Of a stretch of DNA of 64,000 nt, positions 38,368 through 48,367 are shown one piece after another. The notes under the pieces were generated by a model that saw only the letters and a list, made by a program, of their open reading frames with translations, did no database searches and was not told the DNA's origin. The DNA is taken from positions 5,001 to 69,000 of the forward strand of contig WBZZ01003156.1 in NCBI GenBank assembly GCA_019918135.1, in the 5' to 3' direction. Source of the stretch: Paulinella micropora (Eukaryota > Cercozoa > Imbricatea > Euglyphida > Paulinellidae). The stretch's first letter is position 1. Every line of letters starts with the position of its first letter. The translations under genes were made by a program, and so were the position numbers.

Positions 38368-39264
38368 TTACAAGGCCGCGGGCCGCTGGAGAGTGTTCTG
38401 AAACCGTGTGCGCAGCGCCCTGGCGCCCTCCATGACCCGCGTCAGCCCTAGCCCCATGAGAAAAACCATTTCGACCAGATTGCAGAACAGCAGCAGCGAG
38501 GCCCGGTAGCTATTGCTTCGGGCGGTATGGTGCATGGCGCGTTCCAGCTGCCACAGCACGTAGGCGCACATCACGGTGGACATGACGATCACCCCCAGCG
38601 TCCCGCGCGCTTGCACCGGCAGCTCCGTGCGCCACAGCAGGCTCAGGTTGCCGAGCACGGAACCGTACGGCTGCCAGATCTCGACGAAGAAGGTGACCGA
38701 CGAAGCGAGCAGCAGCAGCAGCAGCGCGTAGAGGTTCCTGTACGGCAGACAGCGCTGCAGGCACCAGCAAAAACACAGGACGCAGAAGGCGTCGACCACG
38801 GCGCAGGTGTCGAACACAATAGTAGAGTCGGCACGCAGCAGCACGAGGTCTGCCAGCACCACGGTGCCGCTGATCAGGAACAGCGCTAGGAGGCCCAGGT
38901 GCAGCACGCAGTCGTAGTAGAACAGCGCTATCTGGACGGCGCACGCGGCTAGAAACACGCCTACCAACCACGGGTGGTTGTTGTACCAGCCGCGACAATC
39001 CACCCAGCGAGTACTCGCGAGCATGAGCAGCAACGTGGCCGTCAGGTGCAGCACGGTATAGCCCATGACCTCGCGCACGAAGCCCGTGCGCTCCGCGGGC
39101 GTCAGGTTGCTGACAGTGAGTGTCGTCTGTTGCAGCTGGTCGATTTGCTTGCGCATCTGGGCGATCTCGTTTAATAACAACTCGTGTTTTTGCGCGTCTG
39201 GGACTTCTGTGGAATTGTCACTGGCCTCCGCGACCTTGACGACGACCGCTTCGCTCTCAGGCAT
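38368..39264 (-). CDS. Seven-pass membrane protein
   Basis: The ATG at 39264 gives 298 residues. A soluble N-terminus with a heptad helix (LNEIAQMRKQIDQLQQ) precedes seven hydrophobic segments: VLHLTATLLLMLA, LVGVFLAACAVQIALF, LLALFLISGTVVLADLVLL, FDTCAVVDAFCVLCFCWC, LLLLLLASSVTFFVEIW, LGVIVMSTVMCAYVLW and LLLFCNLVEMVFLMGLGL. The count and the short loops recall TMBIM/Bax-inhibitor-1-like proteins, which some herpesviruses and poxviruses carry as anti-apoptotic factors. That link is only a suggestion, because I see no diagnostic motif. Confidence 0.6.
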   Translation of the reverse strand: MPESEAVVVKVAEASDNSTEVPDAQKHELLLNEIAQMRKQIDQLQQTTLTVSNLTPAERTGFVREVMGYTVLHLTATLLLMLASTRWVDCRGWYNNHPWLVGVFLAACAVQIALFYYDCVLHLGLLALFLISGTVVLADLVLLRADSTIVFDTCAVVDAFCVLCFCWCLQRCLPYRNLYALLLLLLASSVTFFVEIWQPYGSVLGNLSLLWRTELPVQARGTLGVIVMSTVMCAYVLWQLERAMHHTARSNSYRASLLLFCNLVEMVFLMGLGLTRVMEGARALRTRFQNTLQRPAAL

Positions 39265-39297
39265 GAAGCGAACGGGGGGTGGGTGTGCTTTTGACAC

Positions 39298-39773
39298 CCA
39301 AAAAAGGCGAGCTAGTAATGTTGTTCTTAAACAGAATACGCAGCACTGCTATTTTTTTTGCAACCTTCTTCCCCCCGTCTTTGTTTTCTTGTTGGTCCTG
39401 CCAAGCCCCCCTCCCACCTCCTCCCCGTTCGCGTTCCCCACGTACCGGCCGCGCGTGGGCTGTCTTCCCCCCCCCCCCCCCCCCGTGCCCCACACTTAAC
39501 TTACGTGCACATCACCTCCGCATTTCCCTCCGGTTTCCTTTTCCCTCGCTAAGTTTGAAGACTGCTAGGAGGCCGGGCATTTTTCAGCTTGCAGTCGCGT
39601 GCAGAAACTCAAAGTTTTGGTGGTGTTTTTTTAATACAGAAATTAATATTCAGGAGTGAAAAGAACACACCCGCATTAAAATTACTGAGTGCAAAACAAT
39701 GTCTCGCCAAGGAACCTACTTTCTGGTACACCCAAATTTTTTGGCCGGGGGGTCGGGAGGGCAGAGCACAAAA
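39298..39773. other. Intergenic C/T-rich region
   Basis: CTCCCACCTCCTCCCC repeats and a run of about 18 C (39468-39484) upstream of the seven-pass gene. AT-rich sequence follows. I see no gene. Confidence 0.5.
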
Positions 39774-41189
39774 TCACCGGCGGCCTCGCTTGGCGCGCGG
39801 ACCGCGCTTGGCACGCTCGGACGAGCCGGCGACGGTGCTTGGCATGTAATTCTCGTAGAGCGCGCGCAGGATTGCGGCCTCGTGGGTCAGGTCGGGCCTG
39901 AGCGTGTTCTGGAGCTTGATGAGTTGCAGCAGCTCCTCTACGGACCCCGTGTCGGGCGCGCCCAGGACCTCCGCCTTCCACCAGCACTTGAGCAACTGCT
40001 TGTCCACGTCCGTGCGCAGCCCCCAGTGCGACGCGCGCGCCCGCAGGTTGGCGGTCTCTAGGTCGGCGAGCAGGTCGTTGAGGAAATCACGGAACAGCGC
40101 AGTCTGGTGCAAGAAGCTGTTCCGGTAGAACTGGAAGGCGTGGATGACCTCGGCGCTGCGATTGCGGCGGTCGGTCTGCCCGATGGGCAGCGAGAAGGCC
40201 CGTGCGACCAGGGCGCACCACTGCTCGTGCGAAATCTCTTGTTCGGGGCGCAGGGCCTCGCGGGAGTACACCAGGGCCGTGTTGTCCCTGGCCGCGCACA
40301 CGCCCGCCACGGCAGTAGTGCGTCCCGGTTGTAACGCGAGCTCGTAGAACTTGTCGGACTGCAGCTCTTCCAACAAGGCGAGCTCGGCCAACTGCCCCGC
40401 GTCCTGCTTGCCCGCCCGGAACACGAGGCCCGGCAGAAAGCCCCTGTCGCTGGGCGCTTCCGGCACATTGTCCCTGTCCTTCCATTGAGCGGGGGGCACG
40501 CTGATCCTTGGCTCGGGAGGTTGTGGCTTGCTGCCTAGGCCGTTGGGCAGGCTGCTTTTGAGGTAGGCCTCCTCGAAGATCCTGTCTACGTTGCCCGTGC
40601 GCTTGCGCGCCAGGAGAACGCCGTCCGCGGCGTGGTCTAGGCTGAAGGCCAGCCTGGTGTTTTCCAGCTGCCGGCGGATGAGGTACGTTTCTAGCAGCGA
40701 GCACATCGGGCTGCAGGGCAGGCCCGTATGGTTCGGCCGGTACGGCGGGAACTCGACTACCACCACGTCCCTGCGGGCCCTACCCCAGCTGCGACGGTGG
40801 AAGCAAGAGTACTTCCGCCGGTGTCTGAGTTCCGTGAACGAAATGTCGAAGTCGCAGGCGTCCATACATTCGAAGACTTCGCCCAGCGTGCAGTGCTTCC
40901 TGCGCGCCAGCAGGCACAGGCCCTGCTTGTACATGCTGAGAACGATCTGGCTCGTCAGCTTGGACAGGTGAGCCCTTAATTCCCGGGTCGCCGGATGGCG
41001 CGGCTTGTGACCGCTCTGGGTCAGGATCGAGATCCCGCCCGACAGGATCTGTTCTCTAACCTTGTTGAGAGCCTCAAACACGCAGGGCTCCATGCTCATC
41101 CTCTTTAGTGTCAGCAGGACCCGGCGGCTGATCTGGGTGGCCTGGCGGGCCTGCACAGGGAAAATATCTTCCTGCCGCAGGGCGGCCAT
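39774..41189 (-). CDS. Unrecognised 471-residue protein
   Basis: A single frame. The first ATG is at 41189 (MAALRQEDIFP). The protein is helical with several Cys/His stretches (LARRKHCTLGEVFECMDACD; YSCFHRRSW), a VVVVEFPPYRPNHTG segment near residue 165 and a very basic C-terminus (AKRGPRAKRGRR) that looks like a nuclear localisation or DNA-binding tail. I recognise no family. A virion or replication-associated nuclear protein is possible. Confidence 0.6.
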   Translation of the reverse strand: MAALRQEDIFPVQARQATQISRRVLLTLKRMSMEPCVFEALNKVREQILSGGISILTQSGHKPRHPATRELRAHLSKLTSQIVLSMYKQGLCLLARRKHCTLGEVFECMDACDFDISFTELRHRRKYSCFHRRSWGRARRDVVVVEFPPYRPNHTGLPCSPMCSLLETYLIRRQLENTRLAFSLDHAADGVLLARKRTGNVDRIFEEAYLKSSLPNGLGSKPQPPEPRISVPPAQWKDRDNVPEAPSDRGFLPGLVFRAGKQDAGQLAELALLEELQSDKFYELALQPGRTTAVAGVCAARDNTALVYSREALRPEQEISHEQWCALVARAFSLPIGQTDRRNRSAEVIHAFQFYRNSFLHQTALFRDFLNDLLADLETANLRARASHWGLRTDVDKQLLKCWWKAEVLGAPDTGSVEELLQLIKLQNTLRPDLTHEAAILRALYENYMPSTVAGSSERAKRGPRAKRGRR

Positions 41190-41255
41190 CCTCTCCAACA
41201 CAAAACCCCCCCTGCACGGCCAAGGCCCCCGAAACGTCCTGCTGGTAGATCGCAA

Positions 41256-41623
41256 GCAAGGGGAGCAGGGAAATGGAAGAGGAACTCAGGAAATTTCTTG
41301 TTCGTGGGGCCCCCCTTTTTTCTTGGGGCAAGAAAATGCTGTCTCTGGCCTTTAGACCTCCCTTCCCCCCCGTTTTTTTGGGCGGGGCCTAAGTACTTGC
41401 ACTCTTTCTTTCCCCTCTCCCCCATTTTCCCACCAATCTGCGCACTTTTCACGCCGGCCAGCCCACACCGAGCAAGAAAAAATCATAACTGCCAAGGAAA
41501 ATGGGGGAGGGATTTTACAACGAGTTCGAAAGCGAAAAAGTTGTGGGTGGGGTCTCAGTCTCTCCACGCGCCCCCCCCCCCCGACTCGCACTCTTTTTTT
41601 AATACAGAGAACAGCCTTGACTA
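41256..41623. other. Intergenic C/T-rich tract
   Basis: CCCTTCCCCCCCCGTTTTTTTGGGCGGGGC-type sequence, CTTTCCCCTCTCCCCC and a 13-C run (about 41569-41582), upstream of the 471-residue gene. I see no gene. Confidence 0.45.
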
Positions 41624-44600
41624 TTAAGAAAAGTTATTATAAAAATCATTGTGTTGATTGTCCATGGCCAGGTTTTCCTCGGAAGATTCCGCGCCCTCAA
41701 ACCCCTGACTCTCGTTGTATAACAAAACGGGTGAATCTAGTGGTGGCAGAATATCGTCGTGCTCTGAAGCGTTCCTGCCATTGGCCTGCAAGTCATCACG
41801 AGCGACACGATCTGGTGCTCTGGTCATGTGCGCGCTTGACTGTGCGGACACGCCGTCGGATTGACTGTGCGGGCCCCAGCCACCGGCGGCCTGTGGGGCT
41901 GCTGGTGAGGGCTGCTCGGCCGTCACCCAGCCGCTGGCGGCCTGTGGGGCCGCCGCTCCTGCCGGGGTCCAGCCACCGGCGGCCTGTGGGGCTGCTGGTG
42001 AGGGCTGCGCGGCCGTCACCCAGCCGCTGGCGGCCTGTGGGGCTGCCGCTGCTGGTGAGGGCTGCGCGGCCGTCACCCAGCCGCTGGCGGCCTGGGGGGC
42101 TGCCGCTGCTGTCGGGGCCCAGCCCCCGGCGGCCTGGGCGGGCGGGTTCCAGGAGCCAGAAGAAGAAGAAGAAGAAGCAGCAGCAGAGGCAGCAGTAGCA
42201 GCAAAAGAGGACGACCAAGACCGCACGGGAGCGGAGCCGCCCACCGATGATGAGGCTGCCTCGCCGTCGTTAACTGGTGCGACGACGCGTCCGGGTTGTC
42301 CCAATCCGCACAGCGCCAGTCATCGGGCTTCTGGGCCGGCCGCGGCCGCCCCTTGCTCCCCACCACGCCGTAGCCGGGCTTGGCCTGCTTGGCAGGGCGT
42401 CGGCTAATCTGGGCGCGCCGCCTCTTGATCGGGCTGTCGTAGCTTTCTTGTTCGTCGTCTTCGTCGTAGAAGGAGTTCCATTCGTCCGTAGGCTCCCGCT
42501 TCGTCTTGCCGCGGCGCTGGGCGGGCTTGGGCTGCGCTGGGGCGCGCTGCTTCGGCAGCTTATACTCGTCCAGGACCCTGACCACGTCGCCCGTGAACCT
42601 CCTCAGGCGCAGAGGCAGGTCCTCGGGCGCAAACGTCCACTCGCATTCGTTTTCGTTCGGCAGGCAGGCGCCGAGCTCGACCACCGCCTCTGCCGGTGGC
42701 TTCTTGTTGCACTCTTGCGTCAGCATGCATTCCGCCGTGAGTGAGAAGTCGGTGCAAATCAGGGACGACACCCGCCCCTGCGTCAACCTGCTGACGATCC
42801 CGCGCCTGAAGCCCGGGATCTGGTCCGGCACCGTGGGCAGCACGACCGACAGCGTCTCAAACACGGCCACGTCGGACGCCAGGTCACCGGCGGCCGTGCT
42901 GGCCACTGGCCTCGCGTTCACGTTGAACAGCAGCAGCTGCCGGCCGTGCTCGCTGGCCAGCAGTCTGGTGCCACAGCCCACGCGGTGCAGGACGTAGTCG
43001 ATGAGCGGCAGCGGCGTGCAAGGGGGGCCCGCGGGCCCCTGTGCGCTTCCGACCCGTATGGTTGTTGTGTCCAGCAGGCGGGTCTTGCCGTCCCAGAGCT
43101 CCGCGGACGAGGTGGGGTCGTACGCAGCGCGCGGCCACAAGATCTCCGCGAGGGCCGCGCCCGTCTGTCGGTAGCAGGAAATGAGCAATTGCGACTCGTA
43201 GGACTTGTCGCGGTCGGGCCAGTCCAACAGCGCGCGCTGCCTGTTCCTTTCGTCCAAGAGGTTTTTTTCGCGCGCGTTCGCGTACATTGTGCGCACGCAG
43301 GGCGCGTACAGGTCCACCAACACGTCGAGCACGCTGAGCGGCGCCAAGATCATCCACGCGGCCTTGAGGGCGTTGACCATGGATTGTGCTGGCGGGGGCT
43401 CGTTCCGCCCCCAGCGCGACTTGACCGTGTTCTGGTCCAGCGAGGCCGTCGGCTGCTCGGTGAACGCCTGGCTGGCCAGCCTGAGTAGCTCTACCGCGTC
43501 CGGGTCCGAGAGCACGAAGGTGCCGAACTGCTGCTGCTGCAGGGGCCACACTGCCACTGTTTGTGGCAGCTTCCAGCCGAGCGCCAGCGGCTGCTGTAGC
43601 GGCTGCTCCAGCCCGAGCACGCTAGTGCCGCGAACCGCCGTGGGCACGGGCGGAGCGGCCACGGGCGCCGCGCCGGTGCCTTTGAAGCGCAGGGCCGGCA
43701 GCTCGTCGTAGCAGCAGATGGTGCGCAGAGACTCGAACCACGACGGGCGGCCGCCGTTGATGTGCGCCACGTCGAATTCCGTGTGCACACGCCGCGCGTG
43801 GCTCTTGTTGCGCAGTACGGTCTGGATCTCCAGTTCCTCGCCGCCCCCGCCGCCGCAGAGCGACACTAGGCCGCGCGCCTTCCAGCTCCTGCGCGCGCAC
43901 GCCCACAGCAGGCGCAGTGCGTACAGGTCGACCTGCGGCGCCGACGTGGACGACAGGCAGCCCGCGGCCGAGCCCTCGGAGACCACGCACAACAGGATCT
44001 CCATGCACCAGGTCCAGAAGCCGCTGCTGCCGCTCGTGCGTTCGTGGTCGATCAGCGCCGCTGCCATGCGGTCCTGCCAGCGCTTGTTCACGGCCATAGG
44101 GATGTTGTCCACGAACCTGGTCTGGCGGATGTGGCGCGCCAGCCACGCCTGCACCTCGCCGACCCAGACCTCGTGCGCGTGGCCCCCCGGCATGAGCGTG
44201 CCCAGCCTGTCCTGCAGCGTCGCCACCATCAGCAGGCGCAGCGGCTCATTGCGCAGCTCCGTGGTTGCGGGCGCGAGCCGGATCAGCTCTTCCGCGCGGG
44301 CCCCCGCGTTCTTTTCCTCGTAGTACACGAAAGACCACTGGGCCTGGGGCCTGTGCTTGATGGGCTCGAAGTCCCTCCTAACGTTCGGCGCGCGCGGCGG
44401 CCCCGTGGCTAATGCCGGTTTCGCCCGGCACAGGCCCGCCACTGGCAGCGCGTTGGCGGCCGACTGGTGCGAGGCTATCGTGTGCAGCCCCGCCCGGTCG
44501 GGCAGGGCGCACGCGGCCGCAGGCGCCGTCGTGACGCAGGCCAACACCCCCAGGCGCGTGACGAGCCTGGTCTGCCAGGCGGGGTGCGCCGTGAGCGCGT

Positions 44601-46091
44601 CGAAGCAACTCTTGACGTGCTGGTCGCAGTCGTAGTCCAGCACCACCAGCCTGGCGCCGTTAGGGCTGGCCAGGCAGAACTGTGCTAGCTGGTCGGCCAG
44701 CGCACTGCTGTCTGCGCCGAGGACGACGAGGTCGAGCAGGCAGCCGGCCGCGTCGGCGGCGTTGGGCGGCGAATGCGTCCACTGCAACCGTTGGCGGAAG
44801 GGCAGCAGAACCGGGCCCTGCAGCGACAGCGCACGCGCGCCACCGCGCAGCAGCAGCAAGGGGGGAGAGTCCGCGCACAGGAGCCGGGCCCTGAGCTGCA
44901 CGCCGCGCTTGTACCAGGACCGGTCCAGGACTGCGCCGGCCGGCGTCCCGGCCGGCATCGGGGGCGCACTGCCCGTTCCCGACCAGAACCGCTGCACCGC
45001 GCCGTCCAGCCCAACCAGCAGCGAGCTGTCGTCCACGTCGTCGAGCTCGGTTGACGTTGGGCCGTGGCCGGCCGAGACAGACATCAGCGTGGCCGTCAGT
45101 GTGTACCAGAGGTTCAGGAAGCACACAACGTCTTCTTCTGTCTGGCAGCGGGCCCAGATCGGGCCCGGCGAGCCCATCAGTACGGTTTGGTACACGTTGC
45201 GGACCGCGCCCAGCTCCCAGGCAAGCGCGGGGAACGCGTCGGACAGCAGCTTCTCGCAGATGGCCAGGCCGCGCCCCGCGCCCTCCAGGCCGTGCGGCAG
45301 AACCGTGTTCACACTGGGCGGCAGCAGCACGTCGCAAGGCAGCATGACGCGGTAGTCGACGATGGGCTGCAACGACACCTCCTTGGCGCCCGGAACGACA
45401 GGCGCGCTCGGGTCCCACAGCAGCTGCAGTGAGTGCCGCAGCACGGCCGCGTGTTGTTTCTGCAGCAGACACCAACAGCCGTGCTGGCAGTTGGCGCCCG
45501 TCGCCACCCAGGCGAGCGGGAGCTCCAGGCACAACGCCGGGCCCACGGCAGAGCCCGGGTCGTGTTTCTGCCAGCAGACCAGCTCATCGTGGGACTCGGG
45601 AATTGTAAGCCGCCACAGTTCCGTTTCGCCCCCCCCCCCCCCCCGAGGCCGCGGCCTACGACCCAGATCTCGGGGGTGGTTTTGGCTGGCCGGAGCCCGC
45701 TGATCTCGGTTAGGATTGCCGACGCCACGCGGGCCACCAGGAACACCGCCTCGGGCGGCGGGTGTTGCCAGCGGCCGGACACCGCGTCGCGCGCCGCGCC
45801 GAACGTCTTGATGTAGGCCGCGCTGGCCTTGGTACGCTGGTAGTTCACAAAGGTCTCGCTGGCCTGCTGGTACGACAGGGCTATCTGGTGGTACACGCCC
45901 TTCGTCTCTGGCTCCAGCAGATGTTGCAAGCCCCCTCCCGCGCCGCGTTCCTTGGACAGCAACGCATCCTCGACCATCTTCCACGTGGACAAGGTCGACT
46001 GCTGTAATTCAGTCCCGTTGCGGGCGCGATTCGCCAGTTGGATCTGCATGATCACCGTGAACCACGCGGGCGGTTGCTTGGAAGGCATCAA
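41624..46091 (-). CDS. Very large unrecognised protein with Trp-repeat tail (fossil)
   Basis: The biggest coding region of the block, over 1,400 codons of open sequence on the minus strand from an ATG near 46091. The N-terminus is helical. The long middle is globular with many Cys, Trp and Leu residues (LVVLDYDCDQHVKSCFDAL; FWTWCMEILLCVVSEGSAAG; LVDLYAPCVRTMYANAREKN). A Lys/Arg/Pro-rich nuclear-type linker (PAQRRGKTKREPTDEW) follows, then an Ala/Ser tail with QAA(S/G)GW repeats. No polymerase, ATPase or capsid motif is evident, but size and position make it a likely core gene. It is not one continuous frame (about two breaks). Confidence 0.5.
41878..42143 (-). repeat. Coding minisatellite (QAAGGW units)
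   Basis: Six units of 42-57 bases begin with CAGCC(A/G)C(T/C)GGCGGCC on the plus strand. In the minus-strand frame they encode PQAASGW or PQAAGGW followed by VTAAQPSPAA or similar. The units differ by few bases, so they expanded recently. Confidence 0.8.
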
Positions 46092-46777
46092 TTGATTTGT
46101 TTTCCCCTTCGACGCCCCCCAATTCTAGCTAAGAGACCCTCTGGCGAGAGAACACGGGGGCAGGTTTGCGAGTCGACAGTACCAAAAAAACCTAGAGCAC
46201 TCCAATAGAGCTCCAACTGCCGAGAGTGCAAAGGAAGGGGGAAGGGGTGGGGCCCGGGGAAGGAAGGGAGGGGAAAAGGAGCAAATTGCCCGGGCTTTTG
46301 GGTTGGGGGCGGGAGGGAAGGAAATGCAGCAGACCCACGGCAAAGACGATTTCTGCTTTTGTTGGGAGGGGGGGGGCGGCCTTTTTCTTTTTTTGTAGGG
46401 TGGGGGGGCCGAAGGCGGGGGGGGGGGGGGGGGAAACAGACAGCCAAGCAAAAAGCCCCCCCCCCTCCCCTTTCCCCCACATTTCTCCGATTTCGTGACC
46501 GCCCCCCCCCCCCTTTTCCCGCTTATCTTTCCCCCAAATTTGCGACCCCCCCTCCCGTCCTTTGCTCCCGTTCCCTCTGCCAAGGTTTGCGAGATAATGT
46601 GCTTTTTTTCCCCCTCCCGTCTTTCTTCTAATGCCCCCCTCCCTCCTTTCCCCCCCCCCTCCCTATTTCTTTCCCCCTTCAAAAGAAGAGTTCAGTCTTT
46701 TTTTTACCGGCAAGCAAAAGAAAAGAAAAAAAAGATCACTTGTCCTGCCCACGTGTTTGTGGCAGCAGACTACGCCG
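46092..46777. promoter_or_regulatory. Divergent 690-base G/C-run region
   Basis: Between the starts of the giant gene (minus, 46091) and the Arg-rich gene (plus, 46778). It contains G runs of 7-19 (46367-46433), C runs of 9-13 (46457-46512) and CCCTCCCTCC tracts to 46672, so G-rich then C-rich halves mirror each other over about 300 bases. It is a candidate bidirectional promoter or structured spacer. No gene is seen. Confidence 0.45.
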
Positions 46778-47308
46778 ATGGCCAGCACCACAGCGCGCCC
46801 CGGGCTCGTGGACCACCGTAACCAGATAGAGCAACTAGCATGCCGGCTGGTAGAAGAGCTACGAAAGCTTGAAGACAGCACTCGTGAACACAAACTTTTA
46901 CTCAGTGATGTACAGAGGTTCTTGCAAGGCCCTCCGCCAGCGTCGGTCGGCTCGGACGAATCCGAAGATGCCTGGGAGGACAGGTGCTGGCGAAGAAGAA
47001 AGAGGCTGTCACTTTCTGCCGACGAAAAGAGCCCTCCGTTTGTGCCGGTAAGCCCGCCGAGAACCGTAGCCCCCGCGCCTCCTCCTCCTCCTCCTCCCCC
47101 CGCCACAGCAGCGCCCACTGGACGGTGGCGCAGGCCCCGGCGGTCTAACAGGCGGTCCTCGGACCGCCGGGGCGGGCGCCGCCACAGCCCGGCCGGCCGG
47201 CAGGGCAGTTCTCGCCGCGTGGCTCGTTACCCCAGACCTTTCTGCGATTACGACAGGCCGCGCCCGGACTGGCACGCTCTGTCTGCCCCGTCTAATCAGC
47301 CGTACTAG
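46778..47308 (+). CDS. Arg/Ser/Pro-rich basic protein, 176 residues
   Basis: The ATG at 46778 is the first in the frame after the G/C tract. Residues 10-50 form a heptad helix (IEQLACRLVEELRKLEDST). A Ser/Asp/Glu patch (SVGSDESEDAWED), a run of ten prolines and a strongly basic tail (RRPRRSNRRSSDRRGGRR) follow. It may condense or package nucleic acid by composition alone. It is convergent with the 161-residue gene at 47383. Confidence 0.5.
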   Translation: MASTTARPGLVDHRNQIEQLACRLVEELRKLEDSTREHKLLLSDVQRFLQGPPPASVGSDESEDAWEDRCWRRRKRLSLSADEKSPPFVPVSPPRTVAPAPPPPPPPPATAAPTGRWRRPRRSNRRSSDRRGGRRHSPAGRQGSSRRVARYPRPFCDYDRPRPDWHALSAPSNQPY

Positions 47309-47382
47309 TGGCTCCGCTTTTATGTTGTGGCCTTTTTTTGTTTTTAAAAGAAAATGTCTGTCACTCCGCCAAACTTTTGTTG

Positions 47383-47868
47383 CTAACGGTCTCCCGTTGG
47401 TTGCACTAACGAAGAAGCAAGTCTGTCCAGCGCCTCCCGCATCTCCTCTGCCATCCCGTCGCGCTGAATCTCGCACAGTGCCAGCCTGGCTTTGAACATC
47501 AACGCCCGTGCGTTTGCCTTGGTTACGCTAGGCTCCTGCAAGCAGCTAGCGAGGCTCAGCAGCCGATGACAAAGGGTGATTAGGCCCCGTAAGGAGTCGA
47601 GGCCCTGCCGGATCTGCGCTGACTTGCGGATAACACTGGCCTGTCCTTCTGGTGTGGCCAAACTTTCTGTAATAGCCAAGCAAAGCTTGCTGAGTTCATC
47701 TGTCATGCTCGGGCTCTCGACCACGGGCGCTCCTTGCGCACCGTTGGAGACCTCCGGGGCGTTCGCCTGAAAGGATGGTTGCTGCTCGGGCGGGGGGGGG
47801 CTCTGATGGCGCCTCTTTTTGCGGCGGCCCGTCTCTTTGAGTCTGGAATCGTGGTCGGCCTCCGACAT
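47383..47868 (-). CDS. Helical protein, 161 residues, with basic N-terminus
   Basis: The start is set at the ATG at 47868 (MSEADHDSRLKE). The frame is open further upstream but reads through a spacer. The N-terminus is Lys/Arg-rich (GRRKKRRHQSPPPPE), likely a nuclear signal. Residues 60-160 form a helical bundle (LSKLCLAITESLATPEGQA; ITLCHRLLSLASCL). I recognise no family. It is divergent from the gene at 48368. Confidence 0.5.
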   Translation of the reverse strand: MSEADHDSRLKETGRRKKRRHQSPPPPEQQPSFQANAPEVSNGAQGAPVVESPSMTDELSKLCLAITESLATPEGQASVIRKSAQIRQGLDSLRGLITLCHRLLSLASCLQEPSVTKANARALMFKARLALCEIQRDGMAEEMREALDRLASSLVQPTGDR

Positions 47869-48367
47869 CAGCGGGGGTGTCCTGAGCAAAAGACAAATGA
47901 AACAGAAGGAACACGAAAAAGAAAACGGCCGGACAAGACAGACACGCGGCAATTCTCTCTTGCATTTTTTCTTTTTCCTTTCCCGCACAACAGCGCTTTC
48001 TTTTTTTTCTTCTTGTGCTGCGCGCCTCAAAATCTCAGCCCGTGAAATTTATTTCCGCCGGTCTCGCTGCCTCCCTTCCCGTCTTTTTGTGCTAGTTCGG
48101 CTGCTGCCCCCCAAGGGGGGGGGGGAGTCTTTTTTTTTGTTTTAGTTTTGGTTGGGGGATGGCGCTCGAGGGGGGGGGGGGGGAAGAAGGGAAGGTATTG
48201 GTTTTTAAAGAGAGAGAGAGAGAGACGAGGGAGAGAGGGAGGGCGGTTTGGAAATGTAAAATCTGTCCCCCCCGGCAAGCCTCTTCCCGCCTTTTCCCTG
48301 TCCGCCGTTCACCTTTTCCCCGCCTTTTCCCTGCCCCCCACTCCCCCAGCCACCCAAAAAAGGCCGG
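47869..48367. promoter_or_regulatory. Divergent spacer with G runs and GA repeat
   Basis: AT-rich near the minus gene, then CCCCCAAGGGGGGGGGGGA (about 48108-48126), a run of 13 G (48170-48182), (GA)n at 48211-48226 and C/T-rich sequence up to the plus-strand ATG at 48368. I see no gene. Confidence 0.45.

Noticed and set aside
44762-45355. Plus-strand frames of up to 200 residues opposite the giant gene
   Set aside because: Antisense shadows in GC-rich coding DNA; Arg/Ala/Pro-rich with no motifs.
46125-46682. Gly/Lys/Arg-rich frames on both strands
   Set aside because: Translations of homopurine/homopyrimidine spacer between divergent genes.
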